Of a stretch of 64,000 nt of DNA, positions 36,194 through 45,741 are shown one piece after another. The stretch spans positions 2,162,500-2,226,499 of the forward strand of contig NZ_RAPY01000001.1 in NCBI RefSeq assembly GCF_003610355.1, given 5' to 3'. The position numbers and the translations under genes are program-made. Origin of the DNA: Sphingobacterium detergens (GTDB lineage Bacteria; Bacteroidota; Bacteroidia; Sphingobacteriales; Sphingobacteriaceae). The notes beneath the pieces are model-generated. The model had not been told where the DNA came from and searched no databases. It saw only the letters and a program-made list of their open reading frames with translations. How positions within the stretch are numbered: the first letter of the stretch is position 1; each line of letters starts with the position of its first letter.

Positions 36194-36641
36194 TTTTATT
36201 TTCTTTAGTTATAATAAAATCTACTCCAAAAACCTTTGCACTCTAATTTTTTAAAGCAATAGAAATTGAAATAATTTTTAAGCAAATTTAAACAAGAACA
36301 AAAATATCCGCACCTACAGCGCCGTTAGAATATTCATACAAGGGCTGCAACAAAGCGTTACAAAATAAATACACTAAGCATAACAAACTGAAAATCAATT
36401 ATTTTAAAACCTATAAAACAGAGATCAAAAGCTAATATTCACACTATAATTGGCTCATTAATGACTCTAATCACAACAGCATAAATAAGCATCACCGCTT
36501 AAAAGCGTAAAAAAGTAGCCGAAAGTCTACAAAAAATATTACGTTTAGATTAACAAAAAATAAAGAATAACAAAAAAAACGACTTACTTACGTAGTCGTT
36601 TCTCCCTTTTAAATTTGATCACTAAACAGAAGCTTTGGTGC
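36194..36641. other. AT-rich gap between the small ORF and the split regulator
   Basis: About 450 bp. It holds the upstream region of the small ORF/fimbrillin pair and, at the right end, the terminator of the regulator gene. TTG at about 36270 and a GGTTTTTGG-like box about 20 bases on (minus strand) could be a promoter, but the match is weak. No gene is seen. Confidence 0.4.
36577..36601 (-). terminator. Terminator of the split LuxR-type gene
   Basis: AAACGACT pairs with AGTCGTTT around a 9-base loop; on the minus strand it is followed by a run of T, 40 bp after the stop. Confidence 0.75.
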
Positions 36642-37166
36642 TTACACCAATTTTTGCACAAAGGACTCTAGGTCATCTTCTCGCGAAAGTTGTAATTTTT
36701 GTTTAATCCTATATTTCGTCACCCGTACACTGCTCGGTTCAATATGGAAAGCCGCCGCGATATCTTTTGTTGTTAGGTTAAGGAACATATACGCACAATA
36801 TTTCAACTCCATTGCGGTCAGCTTATTCTCCGATATTTCCTTTAGCCGCAGAAAAAAATCAGGATTAATATGCTGAAATTCACGAACAGACTGTCCCACA
36901 GCTTCATCCAAACGCATTTCATCTTTTATCATCCTGCCCAGCGTCCCTACATGTTCCAAATTTTCAAAACTTTTCAACTTATCCTTCAGCAGATCCAAAA
37001 GCCTATTTTTACGTTCCATCCGTAGTGCCTCCACCAAGGCCTCCTTTTGCATCTTTTCATAGGCTGTCTGCACTCTTATCAGCTCATCCTTTAACAACTG
37101 AAACTGTATATTGATCTGATCTTCCAGTTCTTCATTTTGCTGTTGTAATCTCAAATTCTCATCCAC
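36642..37166 (-). CDS. LuxR-type regulator, DNA-binding half of a split gene
   Basis: 174 residues from a GTG. A long coiled coil (LRLQQQNEELEDQINIQFQL ...) leads to a LuxR-like C-terminal HTH (LTAMELKYCAYMFLNLTTKD, SVRVTKYRIKQKL). The frame is continuous with the ORF at 37179-37745 except for a TAA at 37179-37181. If translated alone it would be a soluble HTH protein. It adjoins fimbrillin-like gene 1, like related regulators near gene 2. Confidence 0.6.
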   Translation of the reverse strand: MDENLRLQQQNEELEDQINIQFQLLKDELIRVQTAYEKMQKEALVEALRMERKNRLLDLLKDKLKSFENLEHVGTLGRMIKDEMRLDEAVGQSVREFQHINPDFFLRLKEISENKLTAMELKYCAYMFLNLTTKDIAAAFHIEPSSVRVTKYRIKQKLQLSREDDLESFVQKLV

Positions 37167-37178
37167 TTTGAGCTTTAT

Positions 37179-37745
37179 TTATAGGCTAATCTGACGCTCA
37201 AATTCGGCCTTATCACATTGCAATTTAACATGCTCCCGCACTTTTATTTTATACCAATTTCGAAGAACAATAACCGTTACAATAAGGAGAAAACATAAAC
37301 TGCTCAAAAAAACAATATGTTCTGTATACTGCCCAAGGTTGCTTTCCGATGTTACACCTGCCTGCTGAGACATTCTATCTTCTGTATGTAAAGCTTGTCT
37401 ACCAGATTGAGGAACCGTATGAACCATTGCGATGTAGTTAGGTACATGCACCGCATATGATCCGCTACTACTCTTCCAATGAGAAGCCTCCAAGGGTATC
37501 CTGTCGCTATATTCCTTCAAGAGAGATCCCGTCCGAAATGGATATAAAATAGATTTCAATGCAATCACATAATTTGTAAGACTGCTTTTAAATAACAATG
37601 TCGTACCATTCATACATTTGGATATTATATTGTCTTCCTTACAGTGGGTCCAGTTCACATCCATTTTTTTTGAAAATAAATTTGATGGATCGGGCCCATT
37701 CATAAAAAATGCGCTAAGGCAACAGTTTTTGGGATTTTTAACCAT
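37179..37745 (-). CDS. Membrane-anchored first half of the split regulator
   Basis: 188 residues. The N-terminal 130 residues show no known domain; one TM helix (IVFLSSLCFLLIVTVIVL) is followed by a basic segment entering the coiled coil. No TPR repeats are recognised. Confidence 0.45.
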   Translation of the reverse strand: MVKNPKNCCLSAFFMNGPDPSNLFSKKMDVNWTHCKEDNIISKCMNGTTLLFKSSLTNYVIALKSILYPFRTGSLLKEYSDRIPLEASHWKSSSGSYAVHVPNYIAMVHTVPQSGRQALHTEDRMSQQAGVTSESNLGQYTEHIVFLSSLCFLLIVTVIVLRNWYKIKVREHVKLQCDKAEFERQISL

Positions 37746-38564
37746 TAAGCTTTTGACTATATTTTACTTTTATAATGAGGAAACCACATTTTAGTCTTTT
37801 TTCCGACAGCTAGAATATTCTTTATTCTTCTATTTCTCCTTTATGAATTTAGATTCAATGTGACACGAATAGTTATTAGAACCATAGGATATGGCACAGA
37901 AATTTATATTTATTTCAGAAATTTTCTATACTTTTCAACGAATTAACTGAAGACTAGAATTCAAGTGACACAAAAAAGACAAAAACAAAACATTTAATCA
38001 AGAATTAAATCGCTTCAAATTATATACAGATACGTTACATTATTATAACAATATATCTGCCAAATGAAAGAAAAGCAACTATGTACCAACATCATTGTCC
38101 ATGCAACTATATAACGTTACAATTATCGTTTAGTGTATGTTAAGCTATTATCAAGATGCGTTACAATGTATTAACATACAAAAACTACAATTAAAATTAT
38201 TCCCGCGGTAGAAAATAGAAAAAAGTGCTCCCGTATTACATACAAACATCATCCACTACTACAACTCTACTACATTCTCACCTCAAATAAACTGCCGGAT
38301 ACACAAATCAAACAATAAAGATTTTAAAAGTTTTTAAAAAAAATTAAAAAGTTAACAAAACTTTCAAAAGATATATTTTATATTAGTTTCTAATAAGACT
38401 CCTTTGCCACAGCACAACCAATTAAAATAATGACAAAAGAGACCCTATATTTTACTGCTTACCATCGTATGAGGGCGGATGAATAAAGCATTGTTTGTTG
38501 GATAAGCGGTCTGGATGTGATGGTGGGATTTATTGCGGATAACACTTTTAAACTTAATTATAAT
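37746..38564. other. Long AT-rich region upstream of the crystallin-domain lipoprotein
   Basis: About 820 bp between divergent genes. It is very AT-rich, with no ORF of coding character and no clear promoter, repeat or RNA structure. Confidence 0.5.
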
Positions 38565-39983
38565 ATGAGATCATTAAATTTTAAACTGCCACTAGCGCTA
38601 GCTATGGGCCTGTTTTCGCTGGTATCCTGCCAAAAACAATCCGAGAAAGAAGATGTACTACCCAAAATTTCGAGCCGGGCGCAAGTCACTGCCGCGAATA
38701 TCGGCGAAGTGAAACTTCAGGAAGGAGTGCTTTTTTATCCTTCCAATGGTGTGTCCAATATCAATTCCAGCACGACGGCACTCGAAGTCGGCAACTATGA
38801 CAAGCTGGTTTACGCCACCAAGCTGACCGACTTGCAGCAACAGGGACTTGGCGCTACATTGGCCCTCAACCTCAATGTCTACGCCGGAACCGCCCAAACA
38901 GAACCTTTCGGTTACCTCTATTATTTCAAAACCGCTAAGGGTACAGCTGTTCCTTCTGCACAAAATGACCCCACCCTCATGACAGCCTATCAGACACGCC
39001 GGGTGGAAATGGCCCGCTATATCCTTCCCTACCTGTCGACGGTATGGAATCAGAGCGGATTAGTAACCATCACAACCAGTTCTCCCGTAGTACCCTATAC
39101 CTTCGATATCAGTCCATTTGCTTCGGCATTAAAAGATCAGGATTCTACCGTATGGATCGCATCCAGTCAGGGACAGCCCGGCAATAGCTCCTATACCTAC
39201 AAGACTGACCTCACCCTGACCAGCACCGGAAATACCGATATAAGCACCTGGCAGAAAGACAACTACACTTTACCAATCGTCGGATTTACGGGATTGGGCA
39301 GCACCCTATCACAAACCAAGTCCATTACCAAATCTTTTACGGTTCCTGAAGATATTACAAATGCAAAAATTAGGGTTATCTACACCGGCCCCGAGGGATA
39401 CTATACGACAAATGTGCTCAAACTAGACAACCAGCAGATCGATTCATACAGTACCCGCATGGTCTGTGTCCCCGAACAACGCTACCAACAGCGCAATCCA
39501 TCTGTCGCAAATGGAACAGTGCAACCCGGTCTCTGGAACTACCCCACCCGAAATTACTGCCAAAGTGATACTGTACCACCACATACAACCCTTTTGGTCA
39601 ATAAATTGACCAAAGGAACCCATGAGCTTAAGCTCGACATGACACAGAACGTTGCTGGCCGGAGCGATTATGGCGGCGGTATACAGGTTTCCATTAACCT
39701 CATCGGTACCCGTGCATTGGGAGCAACATTGTATCAGCATTGCGATTATGGCGGTTACAGTGCCGCACTTGCCGTTGGTTCCTATACAACAGCCCAAATG
39801 CTCGCAAAAGGTATTAACAACAATGATGTTTCGTCCATCAAAATTCCCACAGGCTATAAGGTCACCCTTTATGATGGGGACAATCTGACAGGATCTTCGT
39901 TGGTGCTTACCGCCAATGAAACCTGTCTGATCAACAAGAGTTTTAATGATAAGGTATCCTCGCTAAAAGTTGAAAAAATCTAA
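38565..39983 (+). CDS. Lipoprotein with PNGase F-like and beta/gamma-crystallin domains
   Basis: 472 residues from the Met of MRSLNFKLPLALAMG; the earlier Met at 38517 would bury the signal peptide. Lipobox LFSLVSCQKQ. Residues about 60-370 resemble the two jelly-roll domains of peptide-N-glycosidase F-type proteins (IRVIYTGPEGYYTTNVLKLD, NYPTRNYCQSDTVPP, GTHELKLDM). The last 85 residues form a beta/gamma-crystallin domain (LYQHCDYGGYSAALAVGSYT, VTLYDGDNLTGSSLVL). Glycan binding or deglycosylation at the surface is plausible; I cannot confirm the catalytic acids. Confidence 0.65.
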   Translation: MRSLNFKLPLALAMGLFSLVSCQKQSEKEDVLPKISSRAQVTAANIGEVKLQEGVLFYPSNGVSNINSSTTALEVGNYDKLVYATKLTDLQQQGLGATLALNLNVYAGTAQTEPFGYLYYFKTAKGTAVPSAQNDPTLMTAYQTRRVEMARYILPYLSTVWNQSGLVTITTSSPVVPYTFDISPFASALKDQDSTVWIASSQGQPGNSSYTYKTDLTLTSTGNTDISTWQKDNYTLPIVGFTGLGSTLSQTKSITKSFTVPEDITNAKIRVIYTGPEGYYTTNVLKLDNQQIDSYSTRMVCVPEQRYQQRNPSVANGTVQPGLWNYPTRNYCQSDTVPPHTTLLVNKLTKGTHELKLDMTQNVAGRSDYGGGIQVSINLIGTRALGATLYQHCDYGGYSAALAVGSYTTAQMLAKGINNNDVSSIKIPTGYKVTLYDGDNLTGSSLVLTANETCLINKSFNDKVSSLKVEKI

Positions 39984-40007
39984 TATACAAGTGGATGAAT
40001 AACTTTA

Positions 40008-40042
40008 TTGAGCTGTCAATAACACCGTATTGACGGCTCAAT
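40008..40042 (+). terminator. Hairpin after the crystallin-domain lipoprotein gene
   Basis: TTGAGCTGTCAATA pairs with TATTGACGGCTCAA (one mismatch) around 6 bases, 25 bp after the stop. Confidence 0.75.
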
Positions 40043-40124
40043 TATTCGTAAAAAGAAAGTAATAAAGCTTCATGGGGAATACTGCGCAAAATTTAGGTTA
40101 TTTTTTTTCGTATCTTATCTCACT

Positions 40125-40373
40125 ATGAAAATAGTAGAAATAACGAAAGAGAGACTAATGGATGTTCAAAAAGATGGGTATACTGTGTTAATTACTAAGT
40201 TAAATTCAGACCCACTATCTCCAACATGGATCTTTGATAAAATCGAAAACGAAAAAATCGAAAGGAACAAAAAAGAACTGCATGAGAATTACCAATTGTG
40301 TTATTCCATCAAAGAAGCTATCCGTACAATCGATAATCGCCCTTTTATTGGAAAACTACAATTGATTAATTAA
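40125..40373 (+). CDS. Small hypothetical protein
   Basis: 82 residues, charged, no signal peptide or TM (MKIVEITKERLMDVQKDGYT ... IKEAIRTIDNRPFIGKLQLI). No family recognised. The ATG has a normal AT-rich leader and a strong hairpin follows the stop, which supports a real transcription unit. Confidence 0.6.
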   Translation: MKIVEITKERLMDVQKDGYTVLITKLNSDPLSPTWIFDKIENEKIERNKKELHENYQLCYSIKEAIRTIDNRPFIGKLQLIN

Positions 40374-40386
40374 CTGGAATAAATGC

Positions 40387-40422
40387 TATGCACTGCACTT
40401 ACAGCTGTAAATGCAGTGCATA
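40387..40422. terminator. Long near-perfect hairpin after the small gene
   Basis: A 36-base inverted repeat (TATGCACTGCA ... TGCAGTGCATA, inner TTACAGCTGTAA) with one mismatch, 14 bp after the stop of the small gene. Confidence 0.75.
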
Positions 40423-40667
40423 ATTTGACAAAAAACAGAAGTCAATCCATTGCAGCGGACGTGATTATCAATTGTGGCATAACCATCCTGATCTATTGTG
40501 TGGCCGTTCACAAGCATTTATTGATCAGCATACGCGCGTTCACCTCCAGTTTTTTCATTTACGGGCCACCGCCAACTTTTGAACATTATGTCCGGGTATT
40601 TAGACGACAGTCCGCCTCGATATAGATAGGACGATCGTGCAAGGCGAAGATGAAGCTGATATACGAT

Positions 40668-41573
40668 TTATACAGTTCCACAGTATTTTGACAGCAATAC
40701 CTTCAACCGCCCCCTTTTGATCGCGATCTTCGCGATAAGACTAAATATAGGTTGGAAAATTTTCAGGAAGCCCATCATTTTTGAGTTATTCAGGTAGAGA
40801 AACAAGGCCAGGTCAGACAATTTTTTAGGCACACCGCTCCCGTTTGTCAAACCATCCCTTGTCAGCCCAAGCAGTATGCGTGAAGCCTGTTCAAACTCAA
40901 TATTCCCGGGAGTCAATACCGTTCTTACCCGACATTTTTCTGCAGATCGGTTGTGAAAAAGATGTGTTTCATGGGGTAATATCGTTATTTCATCACCTGC
41001 ATTGAGCTGATAGATAAGCCCGCTCCTGCCCACCTCCAATGTACCTACCAGCAATTCGAATTGCTCTGAAAATAAGGTATGATAATGCCAGGGTGTTTTA
41101 GCTCCGGGCAAGAGGTCACATTCTGTTATCGTGGAACCACCCTTTTCCACAGATTGAATAATGCGGAAAGACATTTCAGGAACGCCAAGCTGCTGCTCCT
41201 TTTTTCGTATCAGCAGGATTGATCCCGTGATGATACAGATGGCCACTGCCACCAGATGAGCGAGGGTAAATTGCCAGTCATTCCCGCGTTGGCCGAGAAC
41301 AATTATAAAATCTCCAAGGGGAACAACCGTAGCAGCAAGTAAGACAATAGCCAATGCGCGCCGCTCTTTCGCAAGCACCAGCAACAACAATAATAGTCCA
41401 GAAAAAAGATCCCGAATTCCTTTCACGTAATGAAAGGAAAAATCACTATTTGTATTTGTTAACATGCCATAATCGAATGCCGCATGAAGCGGAGATAGCA
41501 AAAACCGGGTTCCGATAAAAAGTAAACCAATTCCGGTTAAAAATGAGATGAGGTAGCAAATTTTCGTTGTCAT
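40668..41573 (-). CDS. DUF4267-like membrane domain fused to a cupin
   Basis: 301 residues. Four TM helices (residues about 5-125) match the DUF4267 pattern (LFIGTRFLLSPLHAAFDYG ... VKGIRDLFSGLLLLLLV). From about 135 a cupin domain follows (LLPGAKTPWHYHTLFSEQFE ... GDEITILPHETHLFHN) with metal-ligand histidines. The cupin may sense or bind a small ligand. It is followed upstream by a Crp-type regulator on the same strand, 70 bp away, which probably controls it. Confidence 0.75.
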   Translation of the reverse strand: MTTKICYLISFLTGIGLLFIGTRFLLSPLHAAFDYGMLTNTNSDFSFHYVKGIRDLFSGLLLLLLVLAKERRALAIVLLAATVVPLGDFIIVLGQRGNDWQFTLAHLVAVAICIITGSILLIRKKEQQLGVPEMSFRIIQSVEKGGSTITECDLLPGAKTPWHYHTLFSEQFELLVGTLEVGRSGLIYQLNAGDEITILPHETHLFHNRSAEKCRVRTVLTPGNIEFEQASRILLGLTRDGLTNGSGVPKKLSDLALFLYLNNSKMMGFLKIFQPIFSLIAKIAIKRGRLKVLLSKYCGTV

Positions 41574-41643
41574 AATTTCTTCTTGTTGTTGACAACAAAG
41601 TTATTGGGCTATTTATCTGGTTTCATGCACCTGAGTTAACAAA

Positions 41644-42222
41644 TTAGGTCCCCCTGCTATTTCTCTTTCGAATCCTGCTCAACGACTGCGGCTTCACACC
41701 AATGAATGAGGCAATATAATATTGCGGAATCCGCTGCAGCAGATCCGGGTAATCTTTCATAAACTTTTCATAACGAAGTTCTGGAGAATCGGTATATAAC
41801 GAATTGAGTCCCTGGAGTGTTTGGATAAACACCTGTTCGATGATGATCCGCCCAAAACGCTCCCCATTTTTTAGCCCACTATAAAACAACTGCAGGTTGT
41901 CATAGGAAATAACTAGTAAATGACAATCTTCCAGGGCCTGGATACGCTGTACCGAAGGTTTCTGCGGAATGAAACTTTCATTATTACAAACAAAATCCAA
42001 TTCTTTTCCGAAGCCATAAGTTTTATCCTCCCCATCATCGTTGATATAATAACGCATCATTCCACGGATGATAAATCCTACATGGCGGCAAACCTCACCT
42101 TCTTTTAGAAAGTATTCTCCTTTCCGGTATTCCTTTTCCCTAAATAACTTGGCGACAAGCTCTTTTTCATCCGAATTAATGCGGATCGTTTTTTCGATTA
42201 CCTGTAATAAGATATCCATCAT
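41644..42222 (-). CDS. Crp/Fnr-family regulator
   Basis: 192 residues. N-terminal cNMP-binding-like barrel (EYRKGEYFLKEGEVCRHVGF, IIRGMMRYYINDDGED) and C-terminal HTH (IPQYYIASFIGVKPQSLSRI). No FNR cysteines. It precedes the DUF4267-cupin gene on the same strand and is only distantly related to the regulator at 21731-22321. Start could be the first or second Met. Confidence 0.85.
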   Translation of the reverse strand: MMDILLQVIEKTIRINSDEKELVAKLFREKEYRKGEYFLKEGEVCRHVGFIIRGMMRYYINDDGEDKTYGFGKELDFVCNNESFIPQKPSVQRIQALEDCHLLVISYDNLQLFYSGLKNGERFGRIIIEQVFIQTLQGLNSLYTDSPELRYEKFMKDYPDLLQRIPQYYIASFIGVKPQSLSRIRKRNSRGT

Positions 42223-42442
42223 GACGATTCAATTTACTAATTATTGTCGTCAAAGCAGGTATTTAAATTCAGTATACTCCATCCATTAGGAATAATCCTT
42301 TTTTCTGAAACCAATTATTTTTACAGCTGTTCTTATGAAGCTACCGATTGTTATCGGAATTTTTTAACGAAATCAGCCAATTATGAAAACCTACGTTATC
42401 CAGCTTGAAAAAGAAAATACATTTCATCTGTAGACGCATGGC

Positions 42443-43951
42443 TCATTCAGAGAGAGACTGCGGCGAGTTGTCTAATTGCTTCGAAGTATCCGTATCAGCC
42501 AATCCACGCATCCAATTATTGAAATCCGCGTCCGAAGGGATGTCAAATTTTTTACGCAATCTGTTCTTGCGAACCTGTACCGCCCGGATCGTCACAAAAG
42601 TATATTCGGCGATATTTTTTGTTGAAAAGTTCAAAAAAGCCATGGCACAAAACTCCAGTTCGGTACTTCTTAAATTTGAATCTCGAGATTTTAAGGCCTG
42701 GATAAACTGTGGATACAATTCGGTAAACAAAATCAGGAACTCCGGATTATTACTTTTGGCCAGCTCGATCAGCGTATTGAATTTGTTTTCCCCGATCTGC
42801 TCCGTCAGCTCCCTGTTCACTGTTTCTGTCTCCTGCAAAGCCTCTTCTTTTTGATCCAACATCCTGCGGTTATGCCGAGATCGCCAGACAAAAAATGTAA
42901 TTGCCACAGCAAGCAATAGCAATGCAATGATTGAAATTCGGACTGATTTTGAAACCTTCGTTTCCGATTCCTGGTCTTTTGATTTCAAAATCTGATTGAG
43001 CGCCATATCGATAACCTGTCTATTTTCCTTTTCTAGGGAATCGTTTAGACGGCTAAATGCCAACTCATATTCATCCGCTTTAGTCTTGTCTATATTGTAT
43101 TTTCGATAATAATCAGATAAGTATCGATAAGTATCCCTAATAAAATTTCTGTTTCCGACTTTTCGCATATTCACCAGACTCCGCTGATAAAAGGCCAAAG
43201 CTTTTTGATGATTGCCTTTCTTTTCTTCCAGATTCGCCAAGTAAGTGAAAGTATTATAATACACGGGAATTTTGTATTTATCGATGAGTGTTAACGATCT
43301 ATCAAGGTATTGTTGAGCTTTCAAAAAATCGCCTTTCTTAATATATAATTGTCCAAGATCATCATATACTCCTAAAAACATAGCCGCGGCACTTTCTTCA
43401 TTAAAACCTTGTAAAGCACTTAATTGAAGCTCAATATATTTTTGCAAGGAATCTAATTGTCTCATTTGATCAAAAACTGTACTTAAATTTCCATAAGTAT
43501 ACAGATAGGAAATTTTTTGCGCTTCACCCGTCAAATTCTTAATGCATGCCAATTGTGAATGGTACTCCCGGATAGCTTGTAGATACAATTTAAGGCGGGT
43601 GTAAGCCCTTCCACGCACCCGATGGACTTCGGATTGCATAAGTATCTTTTCCTTGTAATACTTTGTGTTTTCAACATGTGCAAGATGCTTTAATCCCTCT
43701 TTGAACAGGCCCAAATTTACAAGCGCATTGGCAGCTGAAAAATGGGATCTTGCTTTGCCACCATCATCGCTAATCGCATTGGACAAATCAAGTGCCTTTA
43801 AAGCAGTTTCCAGTTGCGATAAAGATTCGCCATTAGCCTCGAATTCTCTCGCTGTATTCAAAAGGGAATCAACCTTTTGCTTCCGATCACCGCTGGCAAC
43901 TGCTTTAAGTGTAAATAATAATAGAATTAAAAATAGAAATTGCTTCTTCAT
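42443..43951 (-). CDS. TPR-containing membrane regulator with LuxR-type HTH
   Basis: 502 residues. Signal peptide (MKKQFLFLILLLFTLKAVAS), periplasmic TPR repeats at about 50-300 (AAMFLGVYDDLGQLYIKKGD, YLANLEEKKGNHQKALAFYQ), a TM helix at about 333-352, a cytosolic coiled coil, and a LuxR-like HTH (STELEFCAMAFLNFSTKNIA, IRAVQVRKNRLRKKFDI). It probably conveys a periplasmic signal straight to DNA. Its HTH is closely similar to that of the 113-residue ORF at 44678-45019. Confidence 0.85.
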   Translation of the reverse strand: MKKQFLFLILLLFTLKAVASGDRKQKVDSLLNTAREFEANGESLSQLETALKALDLSNAISDDGGKARSHFSAANALVNLGLFKEGLKHLAHVENTKYYKEKILMQSEVHRVRGRAYTRLKLYLQAIREYHSQLACIKNLTGEAQKISYLYTYGNLSTVFDQMRQLDSLQKYIELQLSALQGFNEESAAAMFLGVYDDLGQLYIKKGDFLKAQQYLDRSLTLIDKYKIPVYYNTFTYLANLEEKKGNHQKALAFYQRSLVNMRKVGNRNFIRDTYRYLSDYYRKYNIDKTKADEYELAFSRLNDSLEKENRQVIDMALNQILKSKDQESETKVSKSVRISIIALLLLAVAITFFVWRSRHNRRMLDQKEEALQETETVNRELTEQIGENKFNTLIELAKSNNPEFLILFTELYPQFIQALKSRDSNLRSTELEFCAMAFLNFSTKNIAEYTFVTIRAVQVRKNRLRKKFDIPSDADFNNWMRGLADTDTSKQLDNSPQSLSE

Positions 43952-44144
43952 TTAATTAGGTTGTGGATTTATTAGGTAGTTACTTTTCACAACAATCTAA
44001 GGTTCTATTCATTCCTAAAGTATTGCGCTGCAAAACTAATAATTTTAAATCATTATATAGATATAAAAGTCATTTCCAAAGACTTATTTTTATCCAATTG
44101 TTTATTTTCACAGGAATACAAATTAGTTATAGAAACTCTACCTA

Positions 44145-44516
44145 TCAGCAAGTTCCAGCTACCAAAACACAATTTACAACAGCTAATAATTCATTTATCT
44201 CAAAAGGTTTGGCCAGAAAATAGTCGGCTCCTGAATTGATAGCAATATCCCTAGCATCATAAGAAGCTGAAATGCATAGGATAAAGAGGTCATTTAATTC
44301 ATTATGGGCACGGATCTGCCTGATAAGGCCTTCCCCATTTAGTCCGGGCATCTGTAGGTCACAGATAAAAATAACAGGCTTTTCATTTATAATGTAATTT
44401 AAGGCTTTAGCACTTTTGCTTTCAGCTACAACCATTGCGTCGGTCATACGCAGTATCAATACTAAAGCCTCCAAAATGACCAGATTGTCATCACATACAA
44501 AAATCTTTTTATTCAT
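44145..44516 (-). CDS. Single-domain response regulator
   Basis: 123 residues, a receiver domain only. Acidic pocket KIFVCDDNLVILE, phospho-acceptor Asp in FICDLQMPGLNG, and the conserved Lys in FLAKPFEINEL. With no output domain it probably acts by protein contact. It lies between two genes with near-identical LuxR-like HTH domains. No histidine kinase is adjacent. Confidence 0.9.
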   Translation of the reverse strand: MNKKIFVCDDNLVILEALVLILRMTDAMVVAESKSAKALNYIINEKPVIFICDLQMPGLNGEGLIRQIRAHNELNDLFILCISASYDARDIAINSGADYFLAKPFEINELLAVVNCVLVAGTC

Positions 44517-44677
44517 AACCTAAAATCTAATGCAAAAGTCTATTAGCGATTTTCTTCTGATTATTCTCCGTGTTAAAATACCCCCGAGTGTACAGACAGC
44601 TTTAATTTCCCTAAATATCCCCTATGAAGAATATACAGATGAGGAAAGCCACCGTATACGCTCTGTTACTAAGTAGT

Positions 44678-45019
44678 TTACACAGATACCTGCTCCTGTT
44701 CAACCCCTGGATTTCGTTGTATCTGATCACGCATCCAATTGTTAAAATCGATATCAGAAGCGATATTCAGTTTTTTGCGCAACCTATTTTTACGCACTTG
44801 CACAGCCCGTACCGTTACAAAAGTATATTGAGCAATATTTTTGGTCGAAAAATTCAGAAAAGTCATGGCGCAAAATTCCAGTTCGCTGCTTCGGATCTTG
44901 GGATTTATTGTCTTCAATGAGGCGACAAACTCGGGATAGATTTCATTGAACAAAGCCAAAAATTCAGCATTATTATTCTTCGCTAAAGCAATTAAATTAT
45001 TGAAGTTATTCCTTTCCAT
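44678..45019 (-). CDS. Stand-alone LuxR-type HTH protein
   Basis: 113 residues. The whole protein matches the C-terminal part of the regulator at 42443-43951 (SSELEFCAMTFLNFSTKNIA, VRAVQVRKNRLRKKLNI) without TPR, TM or coiled coil. It starts where the longer protein's coiled coil ends. It could be a truncated duplicate or a functional DNA-binding competitor. Confidence 0.7.
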   Translation of the reverse strand: MERNNFNNLIALAKNNNAEFLALFNEIYPEFVASLKTINPKIRSSELEFCAMTFLNFSTKNIAQYTFVTVRAVQVRKNRLRKKLNIASDIDFNNWMRDQIQRNPGVEQEQVSV

Positions 45020-45195
45020 TGTATATCGTTTTTCAGTAAGTTTTATTCTTATATTCCGTCTCTTGAGTTAAATCCCCTCGCTCAAATGCTGATAATTATT
45101 TTGTGTTCTAGCGGCAATAGGCAATTATGCTTAATCAAACTCGATAGGGCTTCATCTTCCCTATCGAGTAAATCCAAATATATTATCACGGACCT

Positions 45196-45333
45196 TCACG
45201 CAAATTGGTCCGAGCGATAATTCAATACGGTCAGCATCCAAAAGTTATAAAACAATATCTTTTTGCTGTGCTGCGATCCGGCAGCTTCCCAACCAGAACG
45301 CCCTTCCTGATTCTGCCTGACAAATATTTGCAT
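45196..45333 (-). CDS. Possible 45-residue protein
   Basis: An ATG-started ORF of 45 codons (MQIFVRQNQEGRSGWEAAGS ...) with less biased composition than the AT-rich DNA around it. No family is recognised and no paralogue is seen. Could be a remnant. Confidence 0.2.
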   Translation of the reverse strand: MQIFVRQNQEGRSGWEAAGSQHSKKILFYNFWMLTVLNYRSDQFA

Positions 45334-45672
45334 TAAAAGAAAGAAACAAAAAAAAGCGCCTTTCACATTGATATCACACTTTGTAAAAAACTGAAAAACA
45401 AGACATTACTATTACAAAAAAACACCGTTAAAGGAAACACATGAACTGAACGGATGACGCATGTCCTTAAAATAAAATACCTCGTCAGGAAATAAAACCT
45501 CTTATTTTTCTATTTTCGATCAATGTTAGCCCTGAGTTGAATGAAATCTGACACCCCATTTTCCATTTAAAATTGTCCGTCTGAACACATTTGGAATTTT
45601 TCCACTCAGGATATTGGCATTATCTCATTTGACTCCCCGACAGCAGAAAAGAAATTGATGCCCATAAAAAAA

Positions 45673-45703
45673 CCCGACAGGAATTAATTTAAAACCTGTC
45701 GGG
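45673..45703 (-). terminator. Terminator after small protein B
   Basis: A perfect 9-bp stem (CCCGACAGG/CCTGTCGGG) with 13-base loop, followed on the minus strand by seven T, about 40 bp after the stop of small protein B. Confidence 0.85.
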
Positions 45704-45741
45704 CAAACTCGGATGAATCAAACAATTTTAAACCGGAGGGA

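Larger units (their letters stand above)
36642..37745 (-). pseudogene. LuxR-type membrane regulator gene interrupted by an in-frame TAA
   Basis: Reading through the TAA joins a membrane-anchored first half to a coiled coil and HTH: KAEFERQISL, stop, IKLKVDENLRLQQQ. The joined layout (TM, coiled coil, LuxR HTH) matches the C-terminal half of the 502-residue regulator at 42443-43951. The N-terminal TPR part normally present is missing or unrecognisable, so the gene may be degraded at both places. Confidence 0.6.
45020..45741. other. Intergenic region before small protein B
   Basis: About 720 bp. It contains one short ORF and a terminator (separate entries). I see nothing else. Confidence 0.45.

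Noticed and set aside
40383..40625. 80-codon plus-strand ORF
   Set aside because: It begins inside a near-perfect terminator hairpin and has no recognisable domain or composition of a real protein.
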